From assembly GCA_002320605.1 (NCBI GenBank), contig DCKG01000015.1, forward strand, positions 158,759-222,758: a stretch of 64,000 bases of DNA. Reading direction: 5' to 3'. This DNA is from Bacteroidales bacterium UBA1680. Its GTDB lineage: Bacteria; Bacteroidota; Bacteroidia; Bacteroidales; UBA932. The first letter of the stretch is position 1, and each line of letters starts with the position of its first letter. Below are positions 14,016-22,617 of this stretch, piece after piece. The position numbers and the translations under genes were made by a program. The notes under the pieces were generated by a model. That model saw nothing but the letters and a program-made list of their open reading frames with translations. It did not search any database and was not told where the DNA came from.

Positions 14016-15809
14016 ATGAAAAATATTAAATATTTTATATGCTTCTTTGCATTGTTAGCATTCACTTCCTGCGTGAATCTGGATCTTAACCCGCTTTCGG
14101 AGGGTTCCAGCGAGAACTGGTACTCTACGAAGCAGGAGATAGAGATGTCACTGAACGATTTCTACCGAACGGCATTTTTCCCAATCGATGCTATGACATG
14201 GAGCGATGACGTCACCGCCAGAAACACCACGTCTGCTGTTCAGAATGGGACTCTCACAGCCGAGAATGGAACCATAGGTACGCTCTGGGAAAATTACTAC
14301 AAAGGAATAGCCAGAGCCCTGAGAATCATTAAGAATATGGACAGGGCCAGCTCTCTGGGAATAACTCAGGCAGAAATAAGCAAATACGAAGGCGAAGCGT
14401 ATTTCTACATCGGCTACGCATATGGCATGCTGGCATTCCGGTGGGGAGACGTTGTCTTGGACAAGACAGGCATGACAGTGGCGGAAGCTTATGAGGCTTC
14501 AAGGTCACCAAAAGCGGATGTGCTGGCCTACAGCTACGAGTGCTTTGACAAGGCCGCCGAAATGCTGCCTACAAGCTATTCTGGAATACAGCGTGCCACG
14601 AAAGGCGCTGCTCTGGCATTCAAGGCCAGGATTGCCCTTTACAACGGCGACTATTCCGTCACAGCCACTGCGGCCAAAGCATGCATGGATCTTGGCGTGT
14701 ATAAATTGCACGAAAACTATCGTGATCTGTTCACTGCCAGTTGGTCCGATGAGTGGATATTTTTCTTCCAAGGAGACGTAACTCTGAAACAATACTATTG
14801 GGCTGGAGGCGACGTTGCTAACTGCATTTCCAGGCTCGCAGGAGGCTGGGGCGGACAGAAAGCCCCTTCCTACGAATTAGTCTGCGCTTATCCTTGCGCT
14901 GATGGGAAGCCTATTGACGAATCGCCGCTGTACAATCCGAAAGACATCTTCGAGAACAGAGACCCAAGAATGGCAATGACAATAGTTCCTTTCGCAACAG
15001 CGTACAGCAAAGACGTGCTGGCTGGGAATTATGACCCAATCAAGTACGTTTGGCTAGGCTATGAATATTCCCCATCCCCTATCAGGGCTACCGTCATGAG
15101 GGCTTCTGACGGCGTGCAAGTTCGAAACAACGATTCCAAAGCATGCGCCGAGCATGCGTCTTACACCGGATTGCTGTTCAAGAAGTTCATTGACGAGAAG
15201 TTCACCGAGAACAGCAGGCAGGGAGCGCCCATCACTTACCCCGTCATGCGCTACGGCGATGTTCTGCTAATGTACGCAGAGGCCATGATAGAGCAGAACC
15301 AATGCACTCAGGAAGTCCTGGACGAAACCATCAACAAATTGCGCGAGAGGGCATATTATGGCACTGGAATGGATTATCCGAGAGTAATGCTTGGCACGCA
15401 GCAGGAAATGAGGACAGTCCTCAGGACCGAGCGGTTCATCGAACTTGCATGGGAAGGGCACCGGTACAATGACCTCATAAGGTGGAGAATAGCGGAGAAG
15501 GTTTACAACCGCCCAGTATATTTCCTGAACAGGGCTTGGTCTGGCTCCACGTCCTGGAATGGAGACGAATCTGTCGTCTCGGATGCTTACAAGACTCTGA
15601 TCCAGAACTGGAAAGACGGCAACTACCCTATCGGAGGCATCCCACCTATCGATGAAGATGGAATCGCAGATCTGAGTTCCATGGTAGATAAGGGCTACAT
15701 TGTAGTGGCGACTGAGCGTAAATTCGACAAAAATCGCGATTATTTATGGCCTATTCCTGCCGGTGACATTCTCATCAACAAGAACCTGACGCAGAATCCG
15801 AATTGGTAA
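14016..15809 (+). CDS. SusD/RagB-family outer-membrane glycan-binding lipoprotein
   Basis: A 597-residue lipoprotein: signal peptide with lipobox FTSC (Cys about 19), then the SusD start motif CVNLDLNPLSEGSSENWYST. Internal TPR-like helices follow (EGEAYFYIGYAYGMLAFRWG, AAEMLPTSYSG, ATKGAALAFKARIALYNGDY) and the conserved C-terminal block (PVMRYGDVLLMYAEAMIEQN, LRTERFIELAWEGHRYNDLI, RDYLWPIPAGDI) closes it. It binds the ligand at the cell surface and caps the SusC barrel. It is 12 nt behind susC and 55 nt before a large lipoprotein gene, so the four genes are probably one transcript. Confidence 0.93.
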   Translation: MKNIKYFICFFALLAFTSCVNLDLNPLSEGSSENWYSTKQEIEMSLNDFYRTAFFPIDAMTWSDDVTARNTTSAVQNGTLTAENGTIGTLWENYYKGIARALRIIKNMDRASSLGITQAEISKYEGEAYFYIGYAYGMLAFRWGDVVLDKTGMTVAEAYEASRSPKADVLAYSYECFDKAAEMLPTSYSGIQRATKGAALAFKARIALYNGDYSVTATAAKACMDLGVYKLHENYRDLFTASWSDEWIFFFQGDVTLKQYYWAGGDVANCISRLAGGWGGQKAPSYELVCAYPCADGKPIDESPLYNPKDIFENRDPRMAMTIVPFATAYSKDVLAGNYDPIKYVWLGYEYSPSPIRATVMRASDGVQVRNNDSKACAEHASYTGLLFKKFIDEKFTENSRQGAPITYPVMRYGDVLLMYAEAMIEQNQCTQEVLDETINKLRERAYYGTGMDYPRVMLGTQQEMRTVLRTERFIELAWEGHRYNDLIRWRIAEKVYNRPVYFLNRAWSGSTSWNGDESVVSDAYKTLIQNWKDGNYPIGGIPPIDEDGIADLSSMVDKGYIVVATERKFDKNRDYLWPIPAGDILINKNLTQNPNW

Positions 15810-15864
15810 TGATAATATTCGTGGCAGGGAGCCTATCCCCTGCCACATTACTTTCGTGTAAGCA

Positions 15865-18348
15865 ATGAAAAATAACATATTAATATTCTTCATATTCTCA
15901 TCGCTTATCTTATGTGGCTGCTCAGTCCAGACTAAAAGCCATGACGAACCACGATCAGTTTCTGGCATATACCCAGAACTAGCCTATTACAACAACGAAG
16001 GCGAATGTGGGACAGGCGCCGTCGTTCCATGGGCCGACAGACTGTGGGTGATAACATACGGCCCGCACCTGCCGAATGGCTCTTCAGATAAACTGTACGA
16101 AATCACGCCAGAATTCAAGGAAATAGTACGAGAAGAGAGCATCGGAGGCACTCCTGCGAACAGGATGATACACCGTGAGAGCAACCAGCTGCTGATAGGG
16201 CCTTACCTGATAGATTCCAGCCGCAACGTCCGAGTGATTCCTTACAGCCGGATGTACGGCAGGCTGACTGGAAATGCCAGGCATCTCACGGATCCTGCCC
16301 ACAAAGTCTATTACGGAACCATGGAAGAAGGTTTCTACGATGTGGACGTGAATACTTTGGACGTGAAAGAGCTCGCAATAGATGGCAACAAAATAGCCGC
16401 CAAGAAGAAAGACACTGACACCGGGCCAGTAAATGACATGCTTCCAGGAGTGCATGGCAAAGGAATGTATTCCGGCCAAGGACACGTATACTACTCCAAC
16501 AACGGAGAAGGAACGCAGGAAGCGCTGAAGAAGTTCGACGTGACAGCCGGAGTGCTGGCAGAATGGGACGGGAAAGACTGGAAAGTGGTTCGCAGGAATC
16601 AGTTCACGGACATAACTGGTCCGGGAGGAATATATGGCAACAGCAATCCAGCCAACGACCCGATATGGGCAATCGGCTGGGACTATAAGTCACTTATCCT
16701 CGGCGTAAGGAATCCTGAACAAGGCTGGTCTTTCTACCGCCTTCCGAAGGCAAGCCACAGCTACGATGGGGCGCATGGTTGGAATACCGAATGGCCTAGA
16801 ATCAGGAACATTGGCACAGAATCCGAGCCTGACTACATGATGACGATGCATGGCATGTTCTGGAATTTTCCAGGAACGTTCTGCACAGCCAATTCTGCAG
16901 GCATCCGCCCCCGTTCCGCATACTTGAAAGTCATCGGCGATTTCGCCAGATGGAACAATAGGCTCGTGTTCGGATGCGACGATTCAGCCAAGAGCGAATT
17001 CCTCAACAAAAGAAACGCAAAAGGGGACATCGGAGGCACTGGCCAGTCCAATTCAAATCTCTGGTTCACTTCCATTTCGAGGCCGGACGAGCTTGGTCCT
17101 GCAACAGCTGAAGGAGCCGTCTGGGAAAAAGAAAAAGTGAAAGCTGGAGAAGTGTCGGATCCATTCCTTTTCAGTGGATGGAACGAGCGTTGCTGCTGGA
17201 TAAAGAACATCGGCAAGAATCATGTAAGGCTGACTTTCGAAGTTGATGAGAATGGCCGCGACTCTTGGAAAGAGCTAAAAACAGTTGAGCTGACTGGAGA
17301 CGAATCCATGATGCTGCCTTTCTCTGATGGAGACAAAGGCGAATGGATAAGGGTAAAGGCCGATGAAGCCTCTGAACTTACAGTGAGCTTCAACTATACC
17401 ACGGCAGACAATCGCACGACAACTCCTGACGACATATTCAAAGGTCTCACCAATGCGGAGAGCGCTCAATCGATCGGTGGCTTCATGTTCGGCCTTGGAA
17501 ATAATCGTAGAGCATTAGGCCTTCTAGCAAGCAGGCTAGATGACACAACCTCCACAGAGCAAGGATATTACGAGTTAGATTCCAAGCTTAATCTCGAACT
17601 AAAGCAGGACGACAGCCTGGCCTCGCATATTCGCGATAAATTTGCAATTCCTAGAAACGTCGTAACGGTAGATGATGGGTCTGTCCTGATCGTGGACAAT
17701 GACAACCGCCGCTGGAGGCTGCCTCTTGGGGGTGATGTCTACAAGAACCTAACAGATGGCGGCGTGCTGCGAATATGCAGGGAGGTTGCCACCGAGAGAG
17801 ACTTGTTCTCTTGCGAAGGCACTTTCTACGAACTTCCTGCAGAGAATGCCGATGGTTATGCGAAGATTCGCCCTATCAGTTCGCATAATTTCAGGATAAA
17901 TGACTACGCTTCGTACAGAGGGATGCTCTTGATGACAGGCGTTTCTCCAGAAGAAGGCAAAGGGAACGATCATGTGATAGTATCCAAGGATGGACATGCA
18001 GCCGTATGGGCTGGAGTGATAGACGATCTGTGGGTTCTCGGAAAGCCCGTAGGCCATGGTGGCCCGTGGGTGAAGGCTGACGTGAAAGCTGGCGAGATTT
18101 CCGATCCTTATCTGATTGGATTCTACGACCAGAAGAGCCTCACGCTTACGAACAATGGGGCGGCAGATGTCACAGTCACTGTTCAAGCCGACCCTACTGG
18201 AAACGGGGATTGGATGGATTATGCGGCATTCAATTTGAAGGCTGGAAAATCCACAGTCCACGTTTTCCCTGATGCGTTCCAGGCTAGATGGATAAGATTT
18301 ACGTCGAGCCGAGACGCAAATATTACTACATGGCTGGAATATAGATAA
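15865..18348 (+). CDS. Large surface or periplasmic lipoprotein of unknown function, with a duplicated C-terminal module
   Basis: An 827-residue protein with a lipoprotein signal (SLILCGC, Cys 19). No catalytic family was recognised. The N-terminal 400 residues look beta-rich with repeated blades (for example VPWADRLWVITYGPHLPNG, YGTMEEGFYDVDVNTLDV, PIWAIGWDYKSLILGVRN), suggesting a propeller. Two related modules can be seen, at about 419-515 and 731-827: both start VKAGE-(V/I)-SDP-(F/Y)-L, run through a D-x-W step and a Phe-Pro-rich strand, and end in a WIR motif. The second lies at the very C-terminus. It is the gene after susD and 6 nt before the FAD oxidoreductase, so it may bind or process the imported substrate. 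Function remains unassigned. Confidence 0.6.
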   Translation: MKNNILIFFIFSSLILCGCSVQTKSHDEPRSVSGIYPELAYYNNEGECGTGAVVPWADRLWVITYGPHLPNGSSDKLYEITPEFKEIVREESIGGTPANRMIHRESNQLLIGPYLIDSSRNVRVIPYSRMYGRLTGNARHLTDPAHKVYYGTMEEGFYDVDVNTLDVKELAIDGNKIAAKKKDTDTGPVNDMLPGVHGKGMYSGQGHVYYSNNGEGTQEALKKFDVTAGVLAEWDGKDWKVVRRNQFTDITGPGGIYGNSNPANDPIWAIGWDYKSLILGVRNPEQGWSFYRLPKASHSYDGAHGWNTEWPRIRNIGTESEPDYMMTMHGMFWNFPGTFCTANSAGIRPRSAYLKVIGDFARWNNRLVFGCDDSAKSEFLNKRNAKGDIGGTGQSNSNLWFTSISRPDELGPATAEGAVWEKEKVKAGEVSDPFLFSGWNERCCWIKNIGKNHVRLTFEVDENGRDSWKELKTVELTGDESMMLPFSDGDKGEWIRVKADEASELTVSFNYTTADNRTTTPDDIFKGLTNAESAQSIGGFMFGLGNNRRALGLLASRLDDTTSTEQGYYELDSKLNLELKQDDSLASHIRDKFAIPRNVVTVDDGSVLIVDNDNRRWRLPLGGDVYKNLTDGGVLRICREVATERDLFSCEGTFYELPAENADGYAKIRPISSHNFRINDYASYRGMLLMTGVSPEEGKGNDHVIVSKDGHAAVWAGVIDDLWVLGKPVGHGGPWVKADVKAGEISDPYLIGFYDQKSLTLTNNGAADVTVTVQADPTGNGDWMDYAAFNLKAGKSTVHVFPDAFQARWIRFTSSRDANITTWLEYR

Positions 18349-18354
18349 AACAAT

Positions 18355-20229
18355 ATGAATATTTTCAAGAAAATATTTTTGACAATGCTGGTGCTGGCCT
18401 TGGGTGTCATGAATCTTCGGGCCGCTGACGTGCTTGTTGAATGTGAGAGTTTCGAGGAGAAAGGCGGGTGGCAGGTAGACCAGCAGTTCATGGACGCGAT
18501 GGGATCCCCGTATCTGATTGCACATGGATTAGGGAAACCCGTCACGGACGCTTCCTCGACGGTGAATTTCCCTGAAAAAGGCCGCTATTACGTTTATGTG
18601 CGCACTTTCAACTGGACTTCCCCTTGGAAAGATGGGGAGGGTCCCGGAAAATTCAACATCTACGTGAATGGCAAAAAAATGAAGCAGACCCTCGGAGCCA
18701 ATGGCAACGCATGGGAATGGCAAGCCGCAGGCAATATATTCATAAAAGACCTGAAAGGCAGCGTTCGGCTTCATGACCTCACAGGCTTCGATGGCCGCTG
18801 CGACGCGATTTATTTCACTACCGTAGAAGGGCAGCTGCCACCATCTGATGCAGCTGGCCTGGAGGCATTTCGTCGCAAGGCATTGAACCTGCCAGGCGAA
18901 GCGCCGTTGGCTGGTGAATATGACTTAGTAGTGGTTGGTGCCGGCATTGCGGGAATGAGTGCCGCCGGAGCTGCATCCAAGCTGGGTTGCAAAGTGGCAT
19001 TAGTCAATGACCGCTCGGTAATCGGAGGCAACAACAGCTCCGAAATCCGAGTGCACCTTGGCGGAAAGATAGAGATGGAGCCATACAAGGAACTCGGCGG
19101 ATTGCAGAAAGAGTTCGGTCCGGAACGCGGAGGTAACGCTCAGCCAGCCGAGAACTACGAAGACCAGAAGAAGATGGACTGGATGAGGGCGGAGAAGAAC
19201 GTGACACTCTACTTGAATTACAGGCTCGTAGGCGTTCGGAAAGAGGGGAACGAAATTGCTTCTGTCATCATTAAGCACATAGAATCGGGCAAAGAAATAA
19301 GCTTGAAAGCTCCCCTATTCTCCGACTGCACCGGGGACGGAACGCTCGGATACCTTGCTGGAGCAGATTACAGGATAGGGCGAGAAGGGCGCGACGAATT
19401 CGGAGAGAGCATAGCACCGGAAAAACCAGATAGCATGACTCTCGGCGCATCCGTCCAGTGGTATTCCGTGGATGCTGGCAAACCGGTGGAATTTCCGGAA
19501 TTCAACTATGGAATTACATTCAGCGACGATAACTGCGAGACGGTAAAGATGGGCGAATGGACGTGGGAGACAGGCATGTTCGATGACCAGATTCATAACT
19601 TCGAGAAGGTTCGCGATTATGGTCTGCTGGTAGTCTATTCCAATTGGAGTTACCTGAAAAACCATTTGAAGGACAATGCAGAATACAGGAACAGAGAACT
19701 CGGCTGGGTGGCTTATCTAGCAGGAAAGAGGGAGTCTAGGCGCCTGATGGGAGACTACATCCTGAGCGAAGACGATATAGTGAAGAACGTAAACCATGAA
19801 GATGCGTCTTTCATAACCACGTGGAGCATCGACCTGCACAGGCCCGACCCGAAGAATGCGGCGGATTTCCCTGGGAAGGAATTCAAAGCCGTGACGACTC
19901 ATATTCTTATTTATCCTTACGCAGTGCCGTACAGGTGTCTGTATTCACGCAACATAAGCAATCTGTTCATGGCAGGAAGAGACATCAGCGTCACCCACGT
20001 TGCGCTAGGAACGACCCGCGTCATGAGGACTACAGGAATGATGGGAGAAGTCGTTGGCATGGCCGCTTCACTCTGCAAGAAACATGGAGCAAGTCCTCGC
20101 CAGATATATTACTATCATCTGGACGAACTGAAGGGCCTGATGAAAGAGGGGGTGAACCGAAAGGGGCTTCCAAATAACCAGACCTATAACGAAGGTGGTT
20201 CGCTGAAAGAAAAGCCAACCGTAAGATAG
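18355..20229 (+). CDS. Secreted FAD-dependent oxidoreductase with N-terminal golvesin/Xly-type carbohydrate-binding-like domain
   Basis: A 624-residue protein with a signal peptide (about 1-23, no lipobox), so it is probably periplasmic. Residues 25-160 form a beta-sandwich resembling the golvesin/xanthan-lyase CBM-like domain (YYVYVRTFNWTSPW, KFNIYVNGKKM). From about 190 comes an FAD-binding domain: VVVGAGIAGMSAAGAASKLG, NDRSVIGGNNSSEIRVHLGG, SDCTGDGTLGYLAGADYR and a C-terminal FAD contact, ISNLFMAGRDISVTHVALGT. This is the PF12831-type family often found in glycan loci. It may oxidise a sugar hydroxyl or a polysaccharide-derived acid; the substrate is unknown. It ends the SusCD operon. Confidence 0.8.
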   Translation: MNIFKKIFLTMLVLALGVMNLRAADVLVECESFEEKGGWQVDQQFMDAMGSPYLIAHGLGKPVTDASSTVNFPEKGRYYVYVRTFNWTSPWKDGEGPGKFNIYVNGKKMKQTLGANGNAWEWQAAGNIFIKDLKGSVRLHDLTGFDGRCDAIYFTTVEGQLPPSDAAGLEAFRRKALNLPGEAPLAGEYDLVVVGAGIAGMSAAGAASKLGCKVALVNDRSVIGGNNSSEIRVHLGGKIEMEPYKELGGLQKEFGPERGGNAQPAENYEDQKKMDWMRAEKNVTLYLNYRLVGVRKEGNEIASVIIKHIESGKEISLKAPLFSDCTGDGTLGYLAGADYRIGREGRDEFGESIAPEKPDSMTLGASVQWYSVDAGKPVEFPEFNYGITFSDDNCETVKMGEWTWETGMFDDQIHNFEKVRDYGLLVVYSNWSYLKNHLKDNAEYRNRELGWVAYLAGKRESRRLMGDYILSEDDIVKNVNHEDASFITTWSIDLHRPDPKNAADFPGKEFKAVTTHILIYPYAVPYRCLYSRNISNLFMAGRDISVTHVALGTTRVMRTTGMMGEVVGMAASLCKKHGASPRQIYYYHLDELKGLMKEGVNRKGLPNNQTYNEGGSLKEKPTVR

Positions 20230-20235
20230 AGAGTC

Positions 20236-20336
20236 TTCGAACCATCAAATAATCAGAAATTTTGCTATTTTTGATGAAATTATGCTAAAATGAATAACAT
20301 ATTTCTCAAAAATATTGGCCTGATCGATGGTTCGAA
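20236..20336. promoter_or_regulatory. Inverted repeat spanning promoter and start of the deaminase gene
   Basis: TTCGAACCATC (20236-20246) and GATGGTTCGAA (20326-20336) are perfect 11-bp inverted arms, extended by one more C-G pair. Between them lie a -7-like box (TATTTTTG at 20266-20273, without a clear -33) and the ATG at 20290. The second arm is inside the coding region. The arms could pair in mRNA or be coincidental. Confidence 0.35.
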
Positions 20337-21564
20337 GGCAAACATTCGCATCGCTGACGGAAAAATAAAGAAGATTGCACCTTGCGGCAAAGACTTGACT
20401 CCAGAGGCTGGAGAAGAGGTCGTGGACTGCAATAGGAAAGTCGCTGTTCCAGGTTTTATCAATATGCACACTCACGCTGCCATGACCCTGATGAGGGGCG
20501 TCGGCGAAGACATGAGGCTGGAAGAGTGGCTGGATCATATCTGGGCAATAGAAGCGAAGCTGGATGCTCCGTTCATATACTGGGGCACGAAAGTAGCCTG
20601 CCTGGAAATGATAAAAACCGGCACGACGACGTTCAATGACCAGTACTGGTTCTCTCCATCTGCTCATCTGGCCGCTTCCGAAATGGGCGTGCGAGATGCC
20701 GTGTCCTACGTCTTCCTGGACCATTTCAAGCCGGAAGAGGCGCAAAGGCAGAAAGAGCAATGCATCCAGATGCACGAGACCGTGAAAGGCTGGGATGCAA
20801 GGAGCATATTCACGATAGGCATCCACGCCGTCTACACGAATTCAGAGGAGATCATCCTCTGGGCGACTGAATATGCCCGCAAGCATGGCCTGAAAATACA
20901 TATCCACGTAGGAGAATCAGAGAAGGAAGATCTCGACTGCAAAGCGGCGCACGGAGGTCTCTCCCCTGTCGAATATCTTGATTCCCTGGGGGTTCTGGGG
21001 CCTGACGTGATTGCCGCGCACACGCTGTGGATATCAGAAAAGGATATAGAAATCCTAGGGAAACGCCACGTGAATTGCGTGCATAATATTAATTCCAACA
21101 CTAAGCTATCCTCTGGCTACAAATTCAAGTGGAAAGAACTCTCGGACGCTGGCGCAAATGTCTGCATCGGCACCGACGGGTGCGCATCCTCGAACAATCT
21201 GGACATTCTCGAAGCCATGAAGACGGCTGCCCTGTTCCAGAAAGCTTGGCGCAAAGACCCTTCCGAGATGCCTCTGCCGAAACTGCTGGAAATGGCCACC
21301 ATAAATGGGGCTAAGGCATTCGGGCTTAAGACCGGACTGATTGAAGAAGGCTATGATGCTGACATCCAAATCATTGACACCGACAACTCATTCTTCCTTT
21401 CCCCTGCTCCTTTCCTTGCGAATTTCATATATTCAGCGCACAGTGACTCAGTGTCATCGTTGATATCAGGCGGAAAATTCGTCATGAGGGGCCGCAATGT
21501 CGTGGGCGAGAAAGAAATCCTGAAAGGAGCCCGCACCGTACTGAATGAAATCATATTAAAATAA
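20290..21564 (+). CDS. mtaD: 5-methylthioadenosine/S-adenosylhomocysteine deaminase (amidohydrolase)
   Basis: A 424-residue member of the amidohydrolase superfamily, TrzN/MtaD type. It has the metal-binding MHTHAAMTLMRG (about 57-68), the family motif GTTTFNDQYW, the HIHVGESE metal/substrate block, AAHTLWIS with the third His, and GTDGCASSNNLD holding the final metal-ligand Asp. It deaminates methylthioadenosine or SAH to the inosine analogue. The next gene, purine nucleoside phosphorylase, starts right after its stop, a pairing that fits salvage through methylthioinosine. N-terminal and C-terminal beta-sandwich strands (residues 1-55, 365-424) complete the normal length. Substrate choice among MTA, SAH and adenosine is inferred from family. 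Confidence 0.85.
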   Translation: MNNIFLKNIGLIDGSKANIRIADGKIKKIAPCGKDLTPEAGEEVVDCNRKVAVPGFINMHTHAAMTLMRGVGEDMRLEEWLDHIWAIEAKLDAPFIYWGTKVACLEMIKTGTTTFNDQYWFSPSAHLAASEMGVRDAVSYVFLDHFKPEEAQRQKEQCIQMHETVKGWDARSIFTIGIHAVYTNSEEIILWATEYARKHGLKIHIHVGESEKEDLDCKAAHGGLSPVEYLDSLGVLGPDVIAAHTLWISEKDIEILGKRHVNCVHNINSNTKLSSGYKFKWKELSDAGANVCIGTDGCASSNNLDILEAMKTAALFQKAWRKDPSEMPLPKLLEMATINGAKAFGLKTGLIEEGYDADIQIIDTDNSFFLSPAPFLANFIYSAHSDSVSSLISGGKFVMRGRNVVGEKEILKGARTVLNEIILK

Positions 21565-22398
21565 ATGAATATGGATCCAAGAGCAGAAAGAATCTACAAA
21601 GCAGCCGACTACGTGAAATCGCAGCTTGGCTCCCTGAAACCAGTGATAGGAATAGTTCTGGGCAGCGGCCTGGGCAATCTGGCAAATATAATCGCAGACC
21701 CGCTCACCATTCCTTACAAGACCATACCTGGCTTTCCTGTTTCTACAGCGATCGGCCACAAGGGCAACTTCATAGTCGGCACTCTCGGCGGAAAAACCGT
21801 AATTGCCATGCAAGGCAGAATCCACTACTACGAGGGCTACCCGATGGACATGGTGACTCTCCCAATCAGGGTGATGAAGGTAATCGGAATCAAGTATCTG
21901 TTCGTTTCCAATGCCGCAGGCGGAGTGAATTACGGCTACAAAATCGGCGACCTGATGATCATCAAGGATCACATCAACCAGCTCCCGAATCCGCTCATCG
22001 GGCCTAATCTGGACGATTTCGGGCCTCGCTTCCCAGACATGACAAGGCCATATGACTTAGGACTGATTGCGAAAGCAGAGGAAATTGCCGCCTCTCTGGG
22101 CATCAAGGTCCATAAAGGCGTGTATTACGGAGGCACCGGCCCTACATACGAAACCCCGTCGGAATACAAATACATCCGCACGATTGGTGGCGACGCGACC
22201 GGAATGTCAACCATTCCTGAGGTCATCGTAGCCCGCCATTCGGATATTCCAGTGTTTGGGATGTCGGTGATCACGAATGAAGCCCATGACGACTATGCCC
22301 CTGATTATAAGAACGATGGCGATGCTGTCGTAAAGGCAGCAGACGCAGCCGCGGGCAGGATGTGCGCAATATTCGAAGCATTAATTGAAAGCCTATAG
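21565..22398 (+). CDS. punA: Purine nucleoside phosphorylase, trimeric type
   Basis: A 277-residue cytosolic enzyme that splits purine nucleosides with phosphate. The class signature is present: phosphate loop IVLGSGLGNLAN (about 29-40), IGHKGNFIVG with the catalytic-area His, MQGRIHYYEGYPM, VSNAAGGVNYGYKIGD, and GPTYETPSEYKYIRTIGGDATGMST (about 188-212) followed by VITNEAHDDY, where Asn fixes the purine. It begins directly after the mtaD stop and is followed 2 nt later by a small membrane-protein gene. Together with mtaD it makes a salvage path for methylthioadenosine or SAH to hypoxanthine-type bases. Length and motifs are normal. Confidence 0.92.
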   Translation: MNMDPRAERIYKAADYVKSQLGSLKPVIGIVLGSGLGNLANIIADPLTIPYKTIPGFPVSTAIGHKGNFIVGTLGGKTVIAMQGRIHYYEGYPMDMVTLPIRVMKVIGIKYLFVSNAAGGVNYGYKIGDLMIIKDHINQLPNPLIGPNLDDFGPRFPDMTRPYDLGLIAKAEEIAASLGIKVHKGVYYGGTGPTYETPSEYKYIRTIGGDATGMSTIPEVIVARHSDIPVFGMSVITNEAHDDYAPDYKNDGDAVVKAADAAAGRMCAIFEALIESL

Positions 22399-22400
22399 AA

Positions 22401-22613
22401 ATGAATAAAACAATACTAGCAATAGTCTATTTCGTGTTCTCTGCCTTCATCCTCTATTTCGGCATAGCCAACATGATTAATGGCCAGGGAAAGCTCTGGA
22501 TCAATATTTTAATTATAGTAATAGGAATATATTTCCTGTACCGCTGCATAGTCACCGCTGTCTATGCCCATCGCGAGAAGATAGATGAGGGAAACGACCC
22601 TGCAAATTCTTAG
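22401..22613 (+). CDS. Small two-helix membrane protein of unknown function
   Basis: A 70-residue protein with two hydrophobic segments (about 4-24 and 32-54), joined by a short NGQGKLW loop, and a charged C-terminal tail (AHREKIDEGNDPANS). No family was recognised. It begins 2 nt after the phosphorylase stop and ends 4 nt before nadE, so it is inside the operon and probably translated. Function is unknown. Confidence 0.6.
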   Translation: MNKTILAIVYFVFSAFILYFGIANMINGQGKLWINILIIVIGIYFLYRCIVTAVYAHREKIDEGNDPANS

Positions 22614-22617
22614 GAAT

